A program made the translations under genes and the position numbers. Shown one piece after another: positions 7,687-14,721 of a DNA stretch of 37,931 nucleotides. Numbering within the stretch: the first letter of the stretch is position 1; every line of letters begins with the position of its first letter. The DNA lies in the IMG/VR virus record IMGVR_UViG_3300028589_000362, positions 1 through 37,931 of that record; one strand, 5' to 3'. Source of the DNA: a virus. The notes below the pieces were generated by a model. The model was not told where the DNA came from. It worked only from the letters and a program-made list of their open reading frames with translations, and made no database searches.

Positions 7687-7940
7687 TCGTTCTCCCGGTA
7701 GTCGCTGATGTGGAGGACCTTGCCCATGCTGATGCGGGCGTTGTAGTAGAGGTGGTGGAACAGATTGGCGCTGCCGTGCTCAATCGCCCGGCTGGTGAGG
7801 TAGACGTTGCGGAACCGCATCCCCTCCAGGGCCATCAGGTTGTCCACCGTGCGGGCCTTGAGGCAGGGGAACCAGCCATGGGCCGCCACGTCCGCCTCGT
7901 CGGCGCACATCAGCAGGTCCCAGTCGGGGGGCTTCCTCAC
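7683..7940 (-). CDS. Hypothetical protein
   Basis: An 85-residue protein (MRKPPDWDLLMCADEADVAAHGWFPCLKARTVDNLM...). The N-terminal stretch is acidic, followed by aromatic/His-rich LFHHLYYNARISMGKVLHISDYRENE. Not recognised. It shares 4-base overlaps with both neighbours, so it is a firm member of the operon. Confidence 0.5.
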   Translation of the reverse strand: MRKPPDWDLLMCADEADVAAHGWFPCLKARTVDNLMALEGMRFRNVYLTSRAIEHGSANLFHHLYYNARISMGKVLHISDYRENE

Positions 7941-8440
7941 TCGTCCACCTCCGCATCCAGGGGCCCGAACTCGCCGCGGCGCAGCGGGATGATGTCCTTC
8001 GGGCCGAGGGAGATGTTGTCGGTCGGGGAGTGGATCGGGGAGACCAGGATGTACTGCTCGTCATCCCACTCCCGGCCCCCGCGGGCCTCGTAGAAACTGT
8101 CCTCGGGGATCTGGGCCACCCGGCAGACGCGGCCCTTTTTGAACTGCCCGATGTCAATCAGCAGTTTGACCCTGTCCCCTACTTGCACCTTTGCCATCGC
8201 TTCCTCACGCCTCCTGGCGTACAGTTCGGCGGCCAGCCCTGCTGCCACGCCATATCGGTTGATCAGTTCATTGCCGTTGTTCACCAGGAACCGCATGGCC
8301 CTCGTGGCCCGGGCCTTGCCCCAGGCGTAGATCTGGACCCCGGTGGGCAGGTCGTCCACGTAGAGGACCGCCAGGTAGCGGAACGGGATCCGCGTGCTGA
8401 CCACGTAGGCCTGGTAGGAGACCTGGATCGGATCGCTCAT
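7937..8440 (-). CDS. Hypothetical protein with SH3/KOW-like domain
   Basis: A 167-residue protein. The first ~95 residues are alpha/beta (PIQVSYQAYVVSTRIPFRYLAVLYVDDLPTG...). The second half opens with KVQVGDRVKLLIDIGQFKKGRVCRVAQI and continues to DEQYILVSPIHS, the spacing of a small SH3-like or KOW beta barrel of the type found in nucleic-acid-associated proteins. It precedes the primase gene on the same strand's downstream side, overlapping it by 4 bases. Confidence 0.5.
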   Translation of the reverse strand: MSDPIQVSYQAYVVSTRIPFRYLAVLYVDDLPTGVQIYAWGKARATRAMRFLVNNGNELINRYGVAAGLAAELYARRREEAMAKVQVGDRVKLLIDIGQFKKGRVCRVAQIPEDSFYEARGGREWDDEQYILVSPIHSPTDNISLGPKDIIPLRRGEFGPLDAEVDE

Positions 8441-9057
8441 ACCGTCACCCCCATGAACTCGCGTAAGGCCTCGCGGCCGAACTCGCAGTAGTAGCTGTTC
8501 ACGTCATGCCCTTCCGGCATCAGTAGGACCTCCGGTCCCGGCACGTTCTGCGCCACCTTGGCTGCGAACTTCCTGCCGGCACCGGAGTCGTCGTTATCCG
8601 CGCAGATGACCACGGCCCGGTAGCCCTCAAAGAGGAGCCGGTAGTGCGGCTTCCAGGCGGACGCCCCGGGGATCCCCACGGCGGGGATCCCGCACTGGAC
8701 CAGGGTGACGCAGTCCATCTCGCCCTCGGTGATGGCGATCGTGTCCTCGCTGGCGAAGAACGCCGGCGTGTTGAAGATCGTCAGCTTGGTGTTCTCCGGC
8801 TGCCAGTACTTGGGTCCGGTCTCCCGCTTGGGTGGCCGGCGGAAGCGCAGCGCGACCGGCCCGTTGGGGGTGGTGTAGGGGATCGAGATCATCCCCCGGG
8901 CGTCCTCATCCAAGACGTCGGGGTTTACGACGGCCCCCAGCAGGAACCGGTCGATCGTTTCCTGGCTGAGCTGGCGCTCCTCCATCAGATATGCGAGCAG
9001 CGGGGCGCCTTCCGGGCTTTTCAGCTGCTCGTGGTACTTCAGTACCCGATCCACCAA
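8437..9057 (-). CDS. DNA primase, TOPRIM part (second frame)
   Basis: Carries the catalytic half of a DnaG-type primase: a linker (KYHEQLKSPEG, EERQLSQETIDRFLLG, where the 'sqetidrf' segment is typical between zinc and core domains), IPYTTPNGPVALRFR, then TOPRIM motifs TIAITEGEMDC (E111, E113) and VVICADNDDSG (D154, D156). The frame is open upstream to 9294 but only antisense-like there. The zinc-finger half is encoded in the next frame (8906-9322). TTG at 9057 or GTG at 9054, with GGAGAG upstream, could start this part independently; alternatively a +1 shift near 9060 would fuse both. It makes RNA primers for phage replication. Confidence 0.75.
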   Translation of the reverse strand: MVDRVLKYHEQLKSPEGAPLLAYLMEERQLSQETIDRFLLGAVVNPDVLDEDARGMISIPYTTPNGPVALRFRRPPKRETGPKYWQPENTKLTIFNTPAFFASEDTIAITEGEMDCVTLVQCGIPAVGIPGASAWKPHYRLLFEGYRAVVICADNDDSGAGRKFAAKVAQNVPGPEVLLMPEGHDVNSYYCEFGREALREFMGVTV

Positions 9058-9322
9058 AGACTTTCTCTCCGAAGTCGAGAGCACCGACAAAATCCACGCC
9101 TTCCCTGAGCTGAATGAGGTCAATCGCATCGCCGCTGAAGTCGCAGGCGAAGCAGTGAATCTTCCCGGTCTCCCGGTTGACAGTGCAGGACGGGGTCCTG
9201 TCCTCGTGGTCCCCGGTGGGGCAGGAGGTCTTGACCCACCCGCCCCGCTCCGGGATGGTGTGGCCGTTGTAGTGCTCAACCACGGCGACCACATCGAAGT
9301 GCTTACTCGGGTTGGAAAGCAC
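8906..9322 (-). CDS. DNA primase, CHC2 zinc-finger part (first frame)
   Basis: The first ~85 residues form a CHC2 zinc finger of DnaG primases: FDVVAVVEHYNG, C34xxxxH39, ETGKIHCFAC (C57, C60) and GDAIDLIQLREGVDF. This domain reads the template and recognises the priming site. After VGALDFGE, about 9062, the frame turns into antisense-like sequence up to its stop at 8906, while the TOPRIM half continues in the other frame. The true product is therefore either a short zinc-finger protein with a junk tail or, more likely, the N-terminus of a frameshifted full primase. GTG start with a 20-base overlap upstream. Confidence 0.65.
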   Translation of the reverse strand: MLSNPSKHFDVVAVVEHYNGHTIPERGGWVKTSCPTGDHEDRTPSCTVNRETGKIHCFACDFSGDAIDLIQLREGVDFVGALDFGEKVFGGSGTEVPRAAEKPGRRPAARISDGGAPAQPGNDRPVPAGGRRKPRRLG

Positions 9323-9512
9323 CCAGGTCGCCGTCTTCGCTCAGGCTCTCCATCAGCTCGAAGTACATGCCGGAGATCTCCCCGACGATCGCGGGGACCT
9401 CCTCCCCGGCCGCCAGAACGGCGTCGGTGGCCAGGTTGACCAGGGCCACCAGGTCGCGCATCTCGGAGATGGTCAAGATGACCTGGATCTGCAGCTCGGA
9501 GAAGTCAGCCAC
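9303..9512 (-). CDS. Small acidic helical protein
   Basis: A 69-residue acidic protein (ADFSELQIQVILTISEMRDLVALVNLATDAVLAAGEEVPAIVGEI...), almost all predicted helix. No known family. It overlaps the primase start by 20 bases and the upstream HTH gene by 8. Confidence 0.5.
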   Translation of the reverse strand: MADFSELQIQVILTISEMRDLVALVNLATDAVLAAGEEVPAIVGEISGMYFELMESLSEDGDLGAFQPE

Positions 9513-9891
9513 GGTCGGCCTTCTTTCCCTTTTTCTGCTGGAGCTGCGCCCGGCCCGTGAGCCATGCCCACGAGGTGCCCATCCGGATGGCGTAGATGGT
9601 CTGGTAGGACACGCCGTAGATGCGTGCCAGGACAGCCACCTCGACGCCCTCCTTCAGCAGGGCATCCACCGCCAGGACGTCGGCGCGGCTGAGGATGCCC
9701 CGGTCGGAGTGGGGCCGGGTGTCCCCCTGGGCCAGCCCGGTGACTTCGCCCCAGGATTCCCCGGTCCTGATGGCACTGACCGACTGCTGCGAGACCGCGA
9801 AGTCCCGGGCGATGTCGGCGCCCTTGTGCCCCTTGCTGAGGCGTTCGTGGATCACCACGACGTCCTCGACGGTGAGTACATGTCCGCTCAT
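9505..9891 (-). CDS. Protein with two tandem HTH motifs
   Basis: A 128-residue protein with an internal duplication. Residues 7-52 (VEDVVVIHERLSKG, ADIARDFAVSQQSVSAIRTGESW) and 67-111 (LSRADVLAVDALLKEG, AVLARIYGVSYQTIYAIRMGTSW) align, each being a resolvase/Hin-like helix-turn-helix ending in (I/A)IR(T/M)GxSW. A lysine-rich tail follows. Two DNA-binding units in one chain suggest recognition of a repeated site; HNH-type partners often carry the same motif, but no catalytic residues are present here. It starts in an ATGA overlap with the nuclease gene. Confidence 0.6.
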   Translation of the reverse strand: MSGHVLTVEDVVVIHERLSKGHKGADIARDFAVSQQSVSAIRTGESWGEVTGLAQGDTRPHSDRGILSRADVLAVDALLKEGVEVAVLARIYGVSYQTIYAIRMGTSWAWLTGRAQLQQKKGKKADRG

Positions 9892-10274
9892 TCCTTGCCT
9901 TCCATGTGTTTGCGGTCGCCCCTGAGCAGGGCCACCAGTTCCCCGAGTTCCATCACCACGTACTGCCGCATCGGGTCGGTGACCCCCTTGCGCTTGGCCA
10001 CCACGATGCCGGCCAGGGCCTCGTCGTTGGCCCGCTCGGCCTCGGCCTCGGCCACCCACTCCGCGGCGTAGAACTGCCCGCCCCGGTCCTTGCATTCGAT
10101 GACGAGCTTGTCGCCCTGGGGGGTGCGGACGTTGGCGATGTCCCCCTTGTCCTTGGATCCCGTCTTGACCTTCCGGTCGATCCTGGTGTCCTCCAGGGCC
10201 TCGGCCAGCCCGTCGGCGATCAGCCGCTCGAAGCGGGCGCCGGCTGCCTTGGCCGTGGCCCTATTCCTGGTCAT
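9888..10274 (-). CDS. PD-(D/E)XK nuclease, Holliday-junction-resolvase-like
   Basis: A 128-residue protein with the core fold of the PD-(D/E)XK superfamily. An N-terminal helix (GARFERLIADGLAEAL, containing the conserved E15) is followed by GDIANVRTPQGDKLVIECKDRGG, i.e. D45 then E-x-K (E59, K61), and then the helix YAAEWVAEAEAERA and strand AGIVVAKRKG. Phage relatives are annotated as Holliday junction resolvases or VRR-type nucleases. It would cut branched DNA during recombination or packaging. It overlaps the upstream gene by 14 bases. Confidence 0.7.
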   Translation of the reverse strand: MTRNRATAKAAGARFERLIADGLAEALEDTRIDRKVKTGSKDKGDIANVRTPQGDKLVIECKDRGGQFYAAEWVAEAEAERANDEALAGIVVAKRKGVTDPMRQYVVMELGELVALLRGDRKHMEGKE

Positions 10275-10515
10275 CGGGCGTGGTGCCGGCGGCCCGGTCC
10301 AGGGTGGCCGCCGCCCGGGTGGCCCAGTTGTAGACGTTGATCGCGTTGCCCTCCACGACGGAGTCCTCGCCGGACCCGCCCGGCAGCAGGATGGCCGCGT
10401 CGATGGCGGCCGACGCGATGTCGGCCAGGGCCCGCGCCTCGTCGGCGTCCATGGTCAGGGAGACACGCAGCTGCTTGCGCTGCGTGACCTCGTGGACATA
10501 GGTGGTGTCGCTCAT
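10261..10515 (-). CDS. Hypothetical protein
   Basis: An 84-residue protein (MSDTTYVHEVTQRKQLRVSLTMDADEARALADIASAAIDAAILL...) with a strand then a long alanine-rich helix, and a short ATRAAATLDRAAGTTPDDQE tail. Family not recognised. Located between the helicase and the resolvase-like gene, with an 8-base gap to the former. Confidence 0.5.
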   Translation of the reverse strand: MSDTTYVHEVTQRKQLRVSLTMDADEARALADIASAAIDAAILLPGGSGEDSVVEGNAINVYNWATRAAATLDRAAGTTPDDQE

Positions 10516-10522
10516 GGGGCTC

Positions 10523-11389
10523 CTAACCCTGAAAGTGCATTCTGCTGAGGTCGGCGTAGAGGGGAAGTGCCCAGTCGGCGCGGGCGTCGGCCTTGCCCGT
10601 CCTGTTCTTGATCGGGCAGACGTAGAGCTGGTCGAGCCGGCGGTGCAGGGTCAGGATCAGCTCCGGGCTTTTGTCGATCTTTCCCCTGATGCCGGCCCGG
10701 GGAATCGGCTTGTCGCCGTTGGTGTACTCCCCGATGGTGTGATGGAGCGTGATGATGGCGGCCTTGGTGTCCCTGGCCAATGAATGCAGGAAGTCGCAGT
10801 TTCCCTGCAGTGCCTGGAACTCGTCCCCCTCGCCGGCGTAGCAGTTGGCGAGGTTGTCCATCACGAACACCTCGGGGTAGACGCCGTACTTGGTGGCGTA
10901 AGCCTCGAACTCCTGCAGGATGTCCTCCCCGGTGGGAGAGGTGTCGTAGACGAACTCCATGTGGCTGGCGGAGGCGCGGACCTCCGCCTCGTACCCGCCG
11001 ATGTTGCCGTTGCGCACGTCCCGTTCGATGTCGGAGGTCTCGTAGCCGGTGGCGATGGCCGCGGCCCGGACCCACATGGTGGACTCGTCCGTGTCGGCCG
11101 AGTGGTAGAGCGTGTGGTTCACCTGGCCCTCCTCGTTGCCCCGCTGCAGCAGGGCCTGGATAAGTGCGGACTTCCCGACGCCGGGGGCTGCGGTGACCAA
11201 CGTGAGCTGCCCCTTCCGGATAAAGACTTCATTGGCGTTCAGGGCTTGGAACGGGGAGTACAGCGGGGTCCCGCTGCCGACGTTCTTCCGCCGGCCCTGG
11301 TTGAGGCTGAGGATTCGATCACCCCTTCGGGTCAGGTCAAAGTGCCGACAATCTGGACCAGGTCCTCCCAGTAGCCGGCGGTCCCGCAC
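10523..11389 (-). CDS. DnaB/RecA-type replicative helicase
   Basis: A RecA-fold ATPase. Walker A is TAAPGVGKSALIQALL, an early YHSADTD strand follows, and Walker B is VFVMDNLAN. Motif H3-like AAIITLHHT and a C-terminal ILTLHRRLDQLYVCPIKNRTG complete the DnaB C-terminal-domain pattern; there is no N-terminal DnaB domain, as is common in actinophages. Start choice is uncertain: no ATG lies between the upstream stop and Walker A. GTG 11389 (58-base overlap) is used here; CTG at 11335, in a CTGA overlap exactly like the GTGA overlaps elsewhere in this operon, is an attractive alternative. Confidence 0.8.
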   Translation of the reverse strand: MRDRRLLGGPGPDCRHFDLTRRGDRILSLNQGRRKNVGSGTPLYSPFQALNANEVFIRKGQLTLVTAAPGVGKSALIQALLQRGNEEGQVNHTLYHSADTDESTMWVRAAAIATGYETSDIERDVRNGNIGGYEAEVRASASHMEFVYDTSPTGEDILQEFEAYATKYGVYPEVFVMDNLANCYAGEGDEFQALQGNCDFLHSLARDTKAAIITLHHTIGEYTNGDKPIPRAGIRGKIDKSPELILTLHRRLDQLYVCPIKNRTGKADARADWALPLYADLSRMHFQG

Positions 11390-11637
11390 CGTGAGCACTG
11401 GATCATCGCGTGGTCGGCACTGCAGCGCATGATGTACTCCGCCCATACCGTGCAGGCGGGGTAGTAGTAGGGCGGCGGCCGGTCGGGGAGGGCTGAGCAG
11501 TAGTGGTAGGACACGGCGACGAACTTGGCATCGCCGCCGTGCCAGGGGGACGCCTCGTCATGCCTGCTGTGTCCGCAGGCGGGAGGGAAGTCCAGCTCTT
11601 CCAGGACCTCCAGGTCCAGCGAGGTGTCCGTTCCCAC
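11332..11637 (-). CDS. Hypothetical Cys/His zinc-binding protein
   Basis: About 101 residues; cysteines and histidines (PPACGHSRHDEASPWHGG; YYPACTVW; CSADHAMIQCSRCGTAGYWEDLVQIV) could bind one or two zinc ions, the last being a CxxC with a preceding H. Unknown family, usual in actinophages beside the helicase. GTG at 11637 forms a 1-base overlap with the upstream stop (TAGTG) and has GGAAG at 10 nt; an upstream GTG at 11655 with a poorer Shine-Dalgarno is also possible. Confidence 0.5.
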   Translation of the reverse strand: MGTDTSLDLEVLEELDFPPACGHSRHDEASPWHGGDAKFVAVSYHYCSALPDRPPPYYYPACTVWAEYIMRCSADHAMIQCSRCGTAGYWEDLVQIVGTLT

Positions 11638-12212
11638 TACCGGATGAACTTCCACAGTTTCTTGGTCCCGTTCGCCAGGCCGGGATCGTTCACGTCATCG
11701 GTCTTGGTCATGTGGTCGGTCATCTCCTTCGGGCGGGGATCCGCCCAGGCCTGCCACTGGCCCTTGGCACTCGTGCCGGTGACCAGCTTGGCCGGCATTC
11801 CCGCCACGATGGGGGCACCCGGGGTGCCGCCCCCGCCGCCGTACTGTGCGGCCGTGGCGGGGGCCGTGGGGCCGGAGGCCAGCGGCTGTGCCGTGGGCAG
11901 CCCGGCCGGGTTCTGCGCCGCCATGAACTGGGCGAAGAGTTCCTGCTGCGTCGGGGCGGCCGGCTCCGCCGCCGGCGGGGTGAACGCGCCGGTGTCCTGC
12001 GGGGCGTTGACGGGCTTGGCGCCCAGGATCGCGCCGACGGTGAAGTGGGCGGCGAACGCCTCGTTGGCCGCCGCCAGGGTGGCGAAGATGCCGTTCGCCT
12101 GGATCTCGGACAGCTGCGCGTTGAGCTGCGGGGTGTTCTCGGAGCGGATCACCATCCAGGGGGCGTTGGCCCCGGGGGCCTTGAGCGTGGTGGTGATGGG
12201 TGCTTCGGTCAT
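11637..12212 (-). CDS. Unknown protein between exonuclease and helicase; possible SSB substitute
   Basis: A 191-residue protein. The first ~70 residues (NAPWMVIRSENTPQLNAQLSEIQANGIFATLAAANEAFAAHFTVGAILG) are structured. The middle is Pro/Ala/Gly-rich (TPPAAEPAAPTQQELFAQF, QYGGGGGTPG) and the C-terminus basic/aromatic (TSAKGQWQAWADPRP ... KLWKFIR). Single-strand-binding proteins combine a structured N-terminus with a flexible Gly/Pro region, and the position between a YqaJ exonuclease and a helicase would suit one, but there is no acidic tail and no recognisable OB fold, so this is only a guess. Good AAAGGAAAA ribosome site. Confidence 0.55.
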   Translation of the reverse strand: MTEAPITTTLKAPGANAPWMVIRSENTPQLNAQLSEIQANGIFATLAAANEAFAAHFTVGAILGAKPVNAPQDTGAFTPPAAEPAAPTQQELFAQFMAAQNPAGLPTAQPLASGPTAPATAAQYGGGGGTPGAPIVAGMPAKLVTGTSAKGQWQAWADPRPKEMTDHMTKTDDVNDPGLANGTKKLWKFIR

Positions 12213-12250
12213 GATTTTCCTTTGGTTGATCTAAACACGACAATGCAGGG

Positions 12251-12279
12251 AAAAAATCGGTCGGGATCTAAACCCGACC
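12251..12279 (-). terminator. Leftward terminator between exonuclease and downstream gene
   Basis: On the leftward strand a perfect 7-bp stem (GGTCGGG / CCCGACC) encloses a 7-nt loop containing TTAG and runs straight into six Ts. It lies between the YqaJ gene and the 12212 start. As only ~40 nt separate it from the next ATG, it may attenuate rather than end the operon. Confidence 0.75.
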
Positions 12280-12307
12280 TTGTGGTGAAAAAAATAGGAC
12301 CCGAGGG

Positions 12308-13336
12308 TCAGAGGGTGAGGAGGTAGGGCTTGCCGCCCTGTTTCGACTGTCTTCGTGCGACCACGATCGGCTTCTTCGGGTCATCGGTGGGGATGACCGC
12401 CCGCCGGTTCTTGCCCATGGTGTCCAGCATGACGTTCTTCATCCGCTGGGCCTCGGCGATCGCTGCCTTCTCGGCCGCCAGGGCGGCCTTGAGCTGGTCC
12501 GCCAGCTCGCGGGTGACCTCGACGTCGGAGTTGCTGATGTCCGGATGGCGTTCCCGGATCAGCTCGTAGGTATCGGTGCCGCCGTCGATCGGCGGCGGGG
12601 TGCCCTCGGCGGTGAGCTTCCCGGGCAGTGACAGGTAGAACTCCTCGACGGCGTCGAGCATTTCCTGCCCGCCGGCGGAGTACCATTCCTCGTTGCCGGT
12701 CTGCATGGAGATGACCGGCTTGGCCACATCCCGCGGGACCAGGAACTCGCGGTAGTCCCCCAGGCTGGCAAGAACGACCAGGTAACCGTAGTCCAGGCCG
12801 AAGGCCTCCATGTACCAGCGCAGCTGCAGGACGTACTTGACCGGGCACATGTCGTTCTCCCAGCCGTAGCCGGACATGGAGGTCTTGATTTCCAGCACGG
12901 CCTCGACGTCCAGGATGACGGCGCACTCGTTGCCGTCCTCGTCCAGGTAGAAGGCCTTGCCGGCCAGCAGCCGGTCGGGGTTTGCCCCGTGCCAGGGCCG
13001 GTCCTTATGGACCCAGGACCCGGAGACCTGCACGTCGAACTCGGGGTGCATGTCGGCGAACTTCTCCGCCACGACCGGCTCCAGCCTGTGGCCCCACTCG
13101 AAGAGAGGGTTCGCTATCTCTTCTGTCTTGCCGAGGAACCCGGCCTTGCGGTACCACAGCACGTAGCGGGACTCGAAGCTGTTGACCCCCATGATGGATC
13201 CGACCTCGGATCCGCCGATCACCGAGGTGCGGGCCTCGTGCCACTCCGGCGACCCGTCGGCGAACCGGCCACGCAGGAGGGCGGTCCCGAGCTGGACCGC
13301 CACCCCCGCGGACGTTGCTTCCAGGTGCGCTGTCAC
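12308..13336 (-). CDS. YqaJ/RecB-like recombinase exonuclease
   Basis: A 342-residue protein of the YqaJ viral recombinase family (PD-(D/E)XK, lambda-exonuclease-like). Visible: EWHEARTSVIGGSEVGSIMG (residues 31-50), WGHRLEPVVAEKF with E86, NPDRLL (D121), VLEIKTS (E149, K151) and YVLQLRWYMEAFG with Q171, all in the expected order. The last ~70 residues form a long helix (ADQLKAALAAEKAAIAEAQRMKNVMLD) as in relatives. It resects double-stranded DNA to expose 3' ends for strand annealing. No RecT/Bet partner is visible beside it. GTG start in a GTGA overlap. Confidence 0.85.
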   Translation of the reverse strand: MTAHLEATSAGVAVQLGTALLRGRFADGSPEWHEARTSVIGGSEVGSIMGVNSFESRYVLWYRKAGFLGKTEEIANPLFEWGHRLEPVVAEKFADMHPEFDVQVSGSWVHKDRPWHGANPDRLLAGKAFYLDEDGNECAVILDVEAVLEIKTSMSGYGWENDMCPVKYVLQLRWYMEAFGLDYGYLVVLASLGDYREFLVPRDVAKPVISMQTGNEEWYSAGGQEMLDAVEEFYLSLPGKLTAEGTPPPIDGGTDTYELIRERHPDISNSDVEVTRELADQLKAALAAEKAAIAEAQRMKNVMLDTMGKNRRAVIPTDDPKKPIVVARRQSKQGGKPYLLTL

Positions 13337-13647
13337 AGGCCTCCGTCCGGCATGAAGTGGATGGTGACCACGTCGTATCCCATGTCCGCGTAGTCGCCTT
13401 CCTTGCGGGCCCAGGCGTGCTGGCCCAGCTCATGCCCGACATCCAGCGCCCGCTGGATCCGGGACCAGGTGATGTCCCGGTCCCGGGATTTCACCACCTC
13501 CGCCATCAACTTCCCGTCAACCCAGTTCACGGTGATGAACGGTTCATCAAGGACATTCTCGAACTGCTCGTCCTCAATCGTGATGACGCCGGTGTCCCCA
13601 CCGGGTGCAGTGGCCGCAGCGATGCCGGCCGTACTGCCTGTTTCCAT
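13333..13647 (-). CDS. Hypothetical protein upstream of the exonuclease
   Basis: A 104-residue protein (TGVITIEDEQFENVLDEPFITVNWVDGKLMAEVV ... DVGHELGQHAWARKEGDYADMGYDVVTIHFMPDGGL) with an N-terminal Ala/Gly stretch and alternating strands. No family recognised. ATG preceded by GAGGGGG at a good distance. It is the first gene after a ~200-bp spacer, so it probably heads this transcript. Confidence 0.5.
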   Translation of the reverse strand: METGSTAGIAAATAPGGDTGVITIEDEQFENVLDEPFITVNWVDGKLMAEVVKSRDRDITWSRIQRALDVGHELGQHAWARKEGDYADMGYDVVTIHFMPDGGL

Positions 13648-13798
13648 ATTTCCCCCTCAGAAGCAATGGATAAGGGTGTTGCGTGGTGGGCCGACTGCCT
13701 GACCCAAGGTGGTACGTGTGTTGCTCGTGATGCTTTGAGAGACCAGAGTGCCAGACACGTATGACAATTTTGCATTCACGATGTAAGAAAAGCCAGAG

Positions 13799-13827
13799 GT
13801 TCTAATGATTTTGTGGAACTATGTCAA
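13799..13827 (-). promoter_or_regulatory. Candidate leftward promoter of the exonuclease operon
   Basis: On the leftward strand, TTGACA (13822-13827) is followed after 17 nt by TAGAAC (13799-13804). The perfect -35 and correct spacing lie in an AT-richer spacer about 150 nt ahead of the 13647 start, leaving a long untranslated leader. Confidence 0.5.
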
Positions 13828-13847
13828 GTCACAAGTAGGCTTAGTAT

Positions 13848-14282
13848 TTAGTGCGGTGTTGGCCGGCGGATAATCCAGTCGTCATCCGCCGTTTTCGGGA
13901 CGTAGTAGAACCCGCCCTTGGAGGAGGCGCTGTTGGCCGGCGCCTCCGGGTGGTAGGCCACCACCAGCTCGTTGGCCTCCAGGTCCTTGAGCCAGCGGGT
14001 GAGCAGTACTTCCTCGTCAGCCCGCAGGGCGGTGCCCTTGCGCTGTTTCACGATCGAGCGGAACCGCTCCATCACCGCCGTGGCCTTGTGTGCCTCGGCG
14101 ATGTCCCAGGGGAGGATCTCCTTGTAGGTGACCTGCGGTTCGATGTAGCCGGCACGCTGCAGTGCCTTCCACACGGCCGACTCCGTGGCCCCGTAGGTGT
14201 CGGCAATCTGCCGCTGCGTCCAGCCCTGGGTGCGCAGGCGCCGCAGGGTGGTCGTGTCCGGTAGCTTCCGTACAGTGGGCAT
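13848..14282 (-). CDS. HTH DNA-binding protein
   Basis: A 144-residue protein. A homeodomain-like helix-turn-helix lies at about residues 8-45 (PDTTTLRRLRTQGWTQRQIADTYGATESAVWKALQRAG), the form seen in transposase/resolvase-like and actinobacterial plasmid regulators. A second region (IVKQRKGTALRADEEVLLTRWLKDLEANELVVAYHPEA) follows. It lies between the partition genes and the exonuclease operon, with its own 170-bp upstream spacer, so it may regulate either. ATG preceded by GGGGAACGAAG. Confidence 0.6.
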   Translation of the reverse strand: MPTVRKLPDTTTLRRLRTQGWTQRQIADTYGATESAVWKALQRAGYIEPQVTYKEILPWDIAEAHKATAVMERFRSIVKQRKGTALRADEEVLLTRWLKDLEANELVVAYHPEAPANSASSKGGFYYVPKTADDDWIIRRPTPH

Positions 14283-14311
14283 CTTCGTTCCCCATCTCCG
14301 TTCGAGTCGTG

Positions 14312-14329
14312 TAGGGCCTTAAGACCCTA
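14312..14329 (-). other. TTAAG-loop hairpin in the leader of the HTH gene
   Basis: A 5-bp stem TAGGG/CCCTA with an 8-nt loop containing CTTAAG lies 30 nt upstream of the 14282 start. The rest of the 14283-14454 spacer holds TATA-like hexamers near 14340-14350 on the leftward strand and a GCCCC-GGTT-GGGGC hairpin near 14392; no gene is seen. Confidence 0.4.
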
Positions 14330-14454
14330 TGGACAAATCGTATATCGAAGACTATACACACGACCAGCCCTAAACTGACCAATCGTTCGGCGCCCCGGTT
14401 GGGGCTCCGTGTTCCAGTATAGTCCTATTTGCATCTAAGACAAGACAATAAGGG

Positions 14455-14721
14455 TCAGGACTTACGTTCGTGTTCGTCGAGGGCCGGCAGCAGCACCCGG
14501 TCAAAGATCCACTGGATGCTCCGGTCCTCCCTCACGCCGGCGGCCCGGAGCCGTTCCAGCGTGGCCTCCGTCATGCGGAAGGTATAGGACTTGTCCTTGC
14601 GGGCCCTGGCTGCATGAGGGGGTGGGGATACAGCGGTCAGCGTGTCGGCCTGCAGGGCAAACTCCTCGGGGGTGATGGTCGGCACCGCGGCGCGGCGGGC
14701 TGGTGTGGGGCGGTCAGACAA
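14455..14721 (-). CDS. Small ParB-like centromere-binding protein
   Basis: An 88-residue protein directly after parA, overlapping it by 8 bases. A disordered N-terminus (SDRPTPARRAAVPTITPEE) is followed by ARKDKSYTFRMTEATLERLRAAGVREDRSIQWIFDRVLLPALDEHE, which reads as strand-helix-helix: the ribbon-helix-helix layout of small plasmid ParB/ParG-type adaptors. The start is TTG at 14721. With ParA it would bind the repeats upstream of parA and regulate the operon. Name assigned from layout and context, not from close similarity. Confidence 0.6.
   Translation of the reverse strand: MSDRPTPARRAAVPTITPEEFALQADTLTAVSPPPHAARARKDKSYTFRMTEATLERLRAAGVREDRSIQWIFDRVLLPALDEHERKS

Noticed and set aside
10784-11374. 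Rightward ORF within the helicase gene
   Set aside because: Val/Leu/Gly-rich antisense sequence without domain or start signals.
13527-13775. 82-residue minus-strand ORF over the start of the 13647 gene
   Set aside because: Out of frame with the real gene, no ribosome site, and most of its length lies in the leader.
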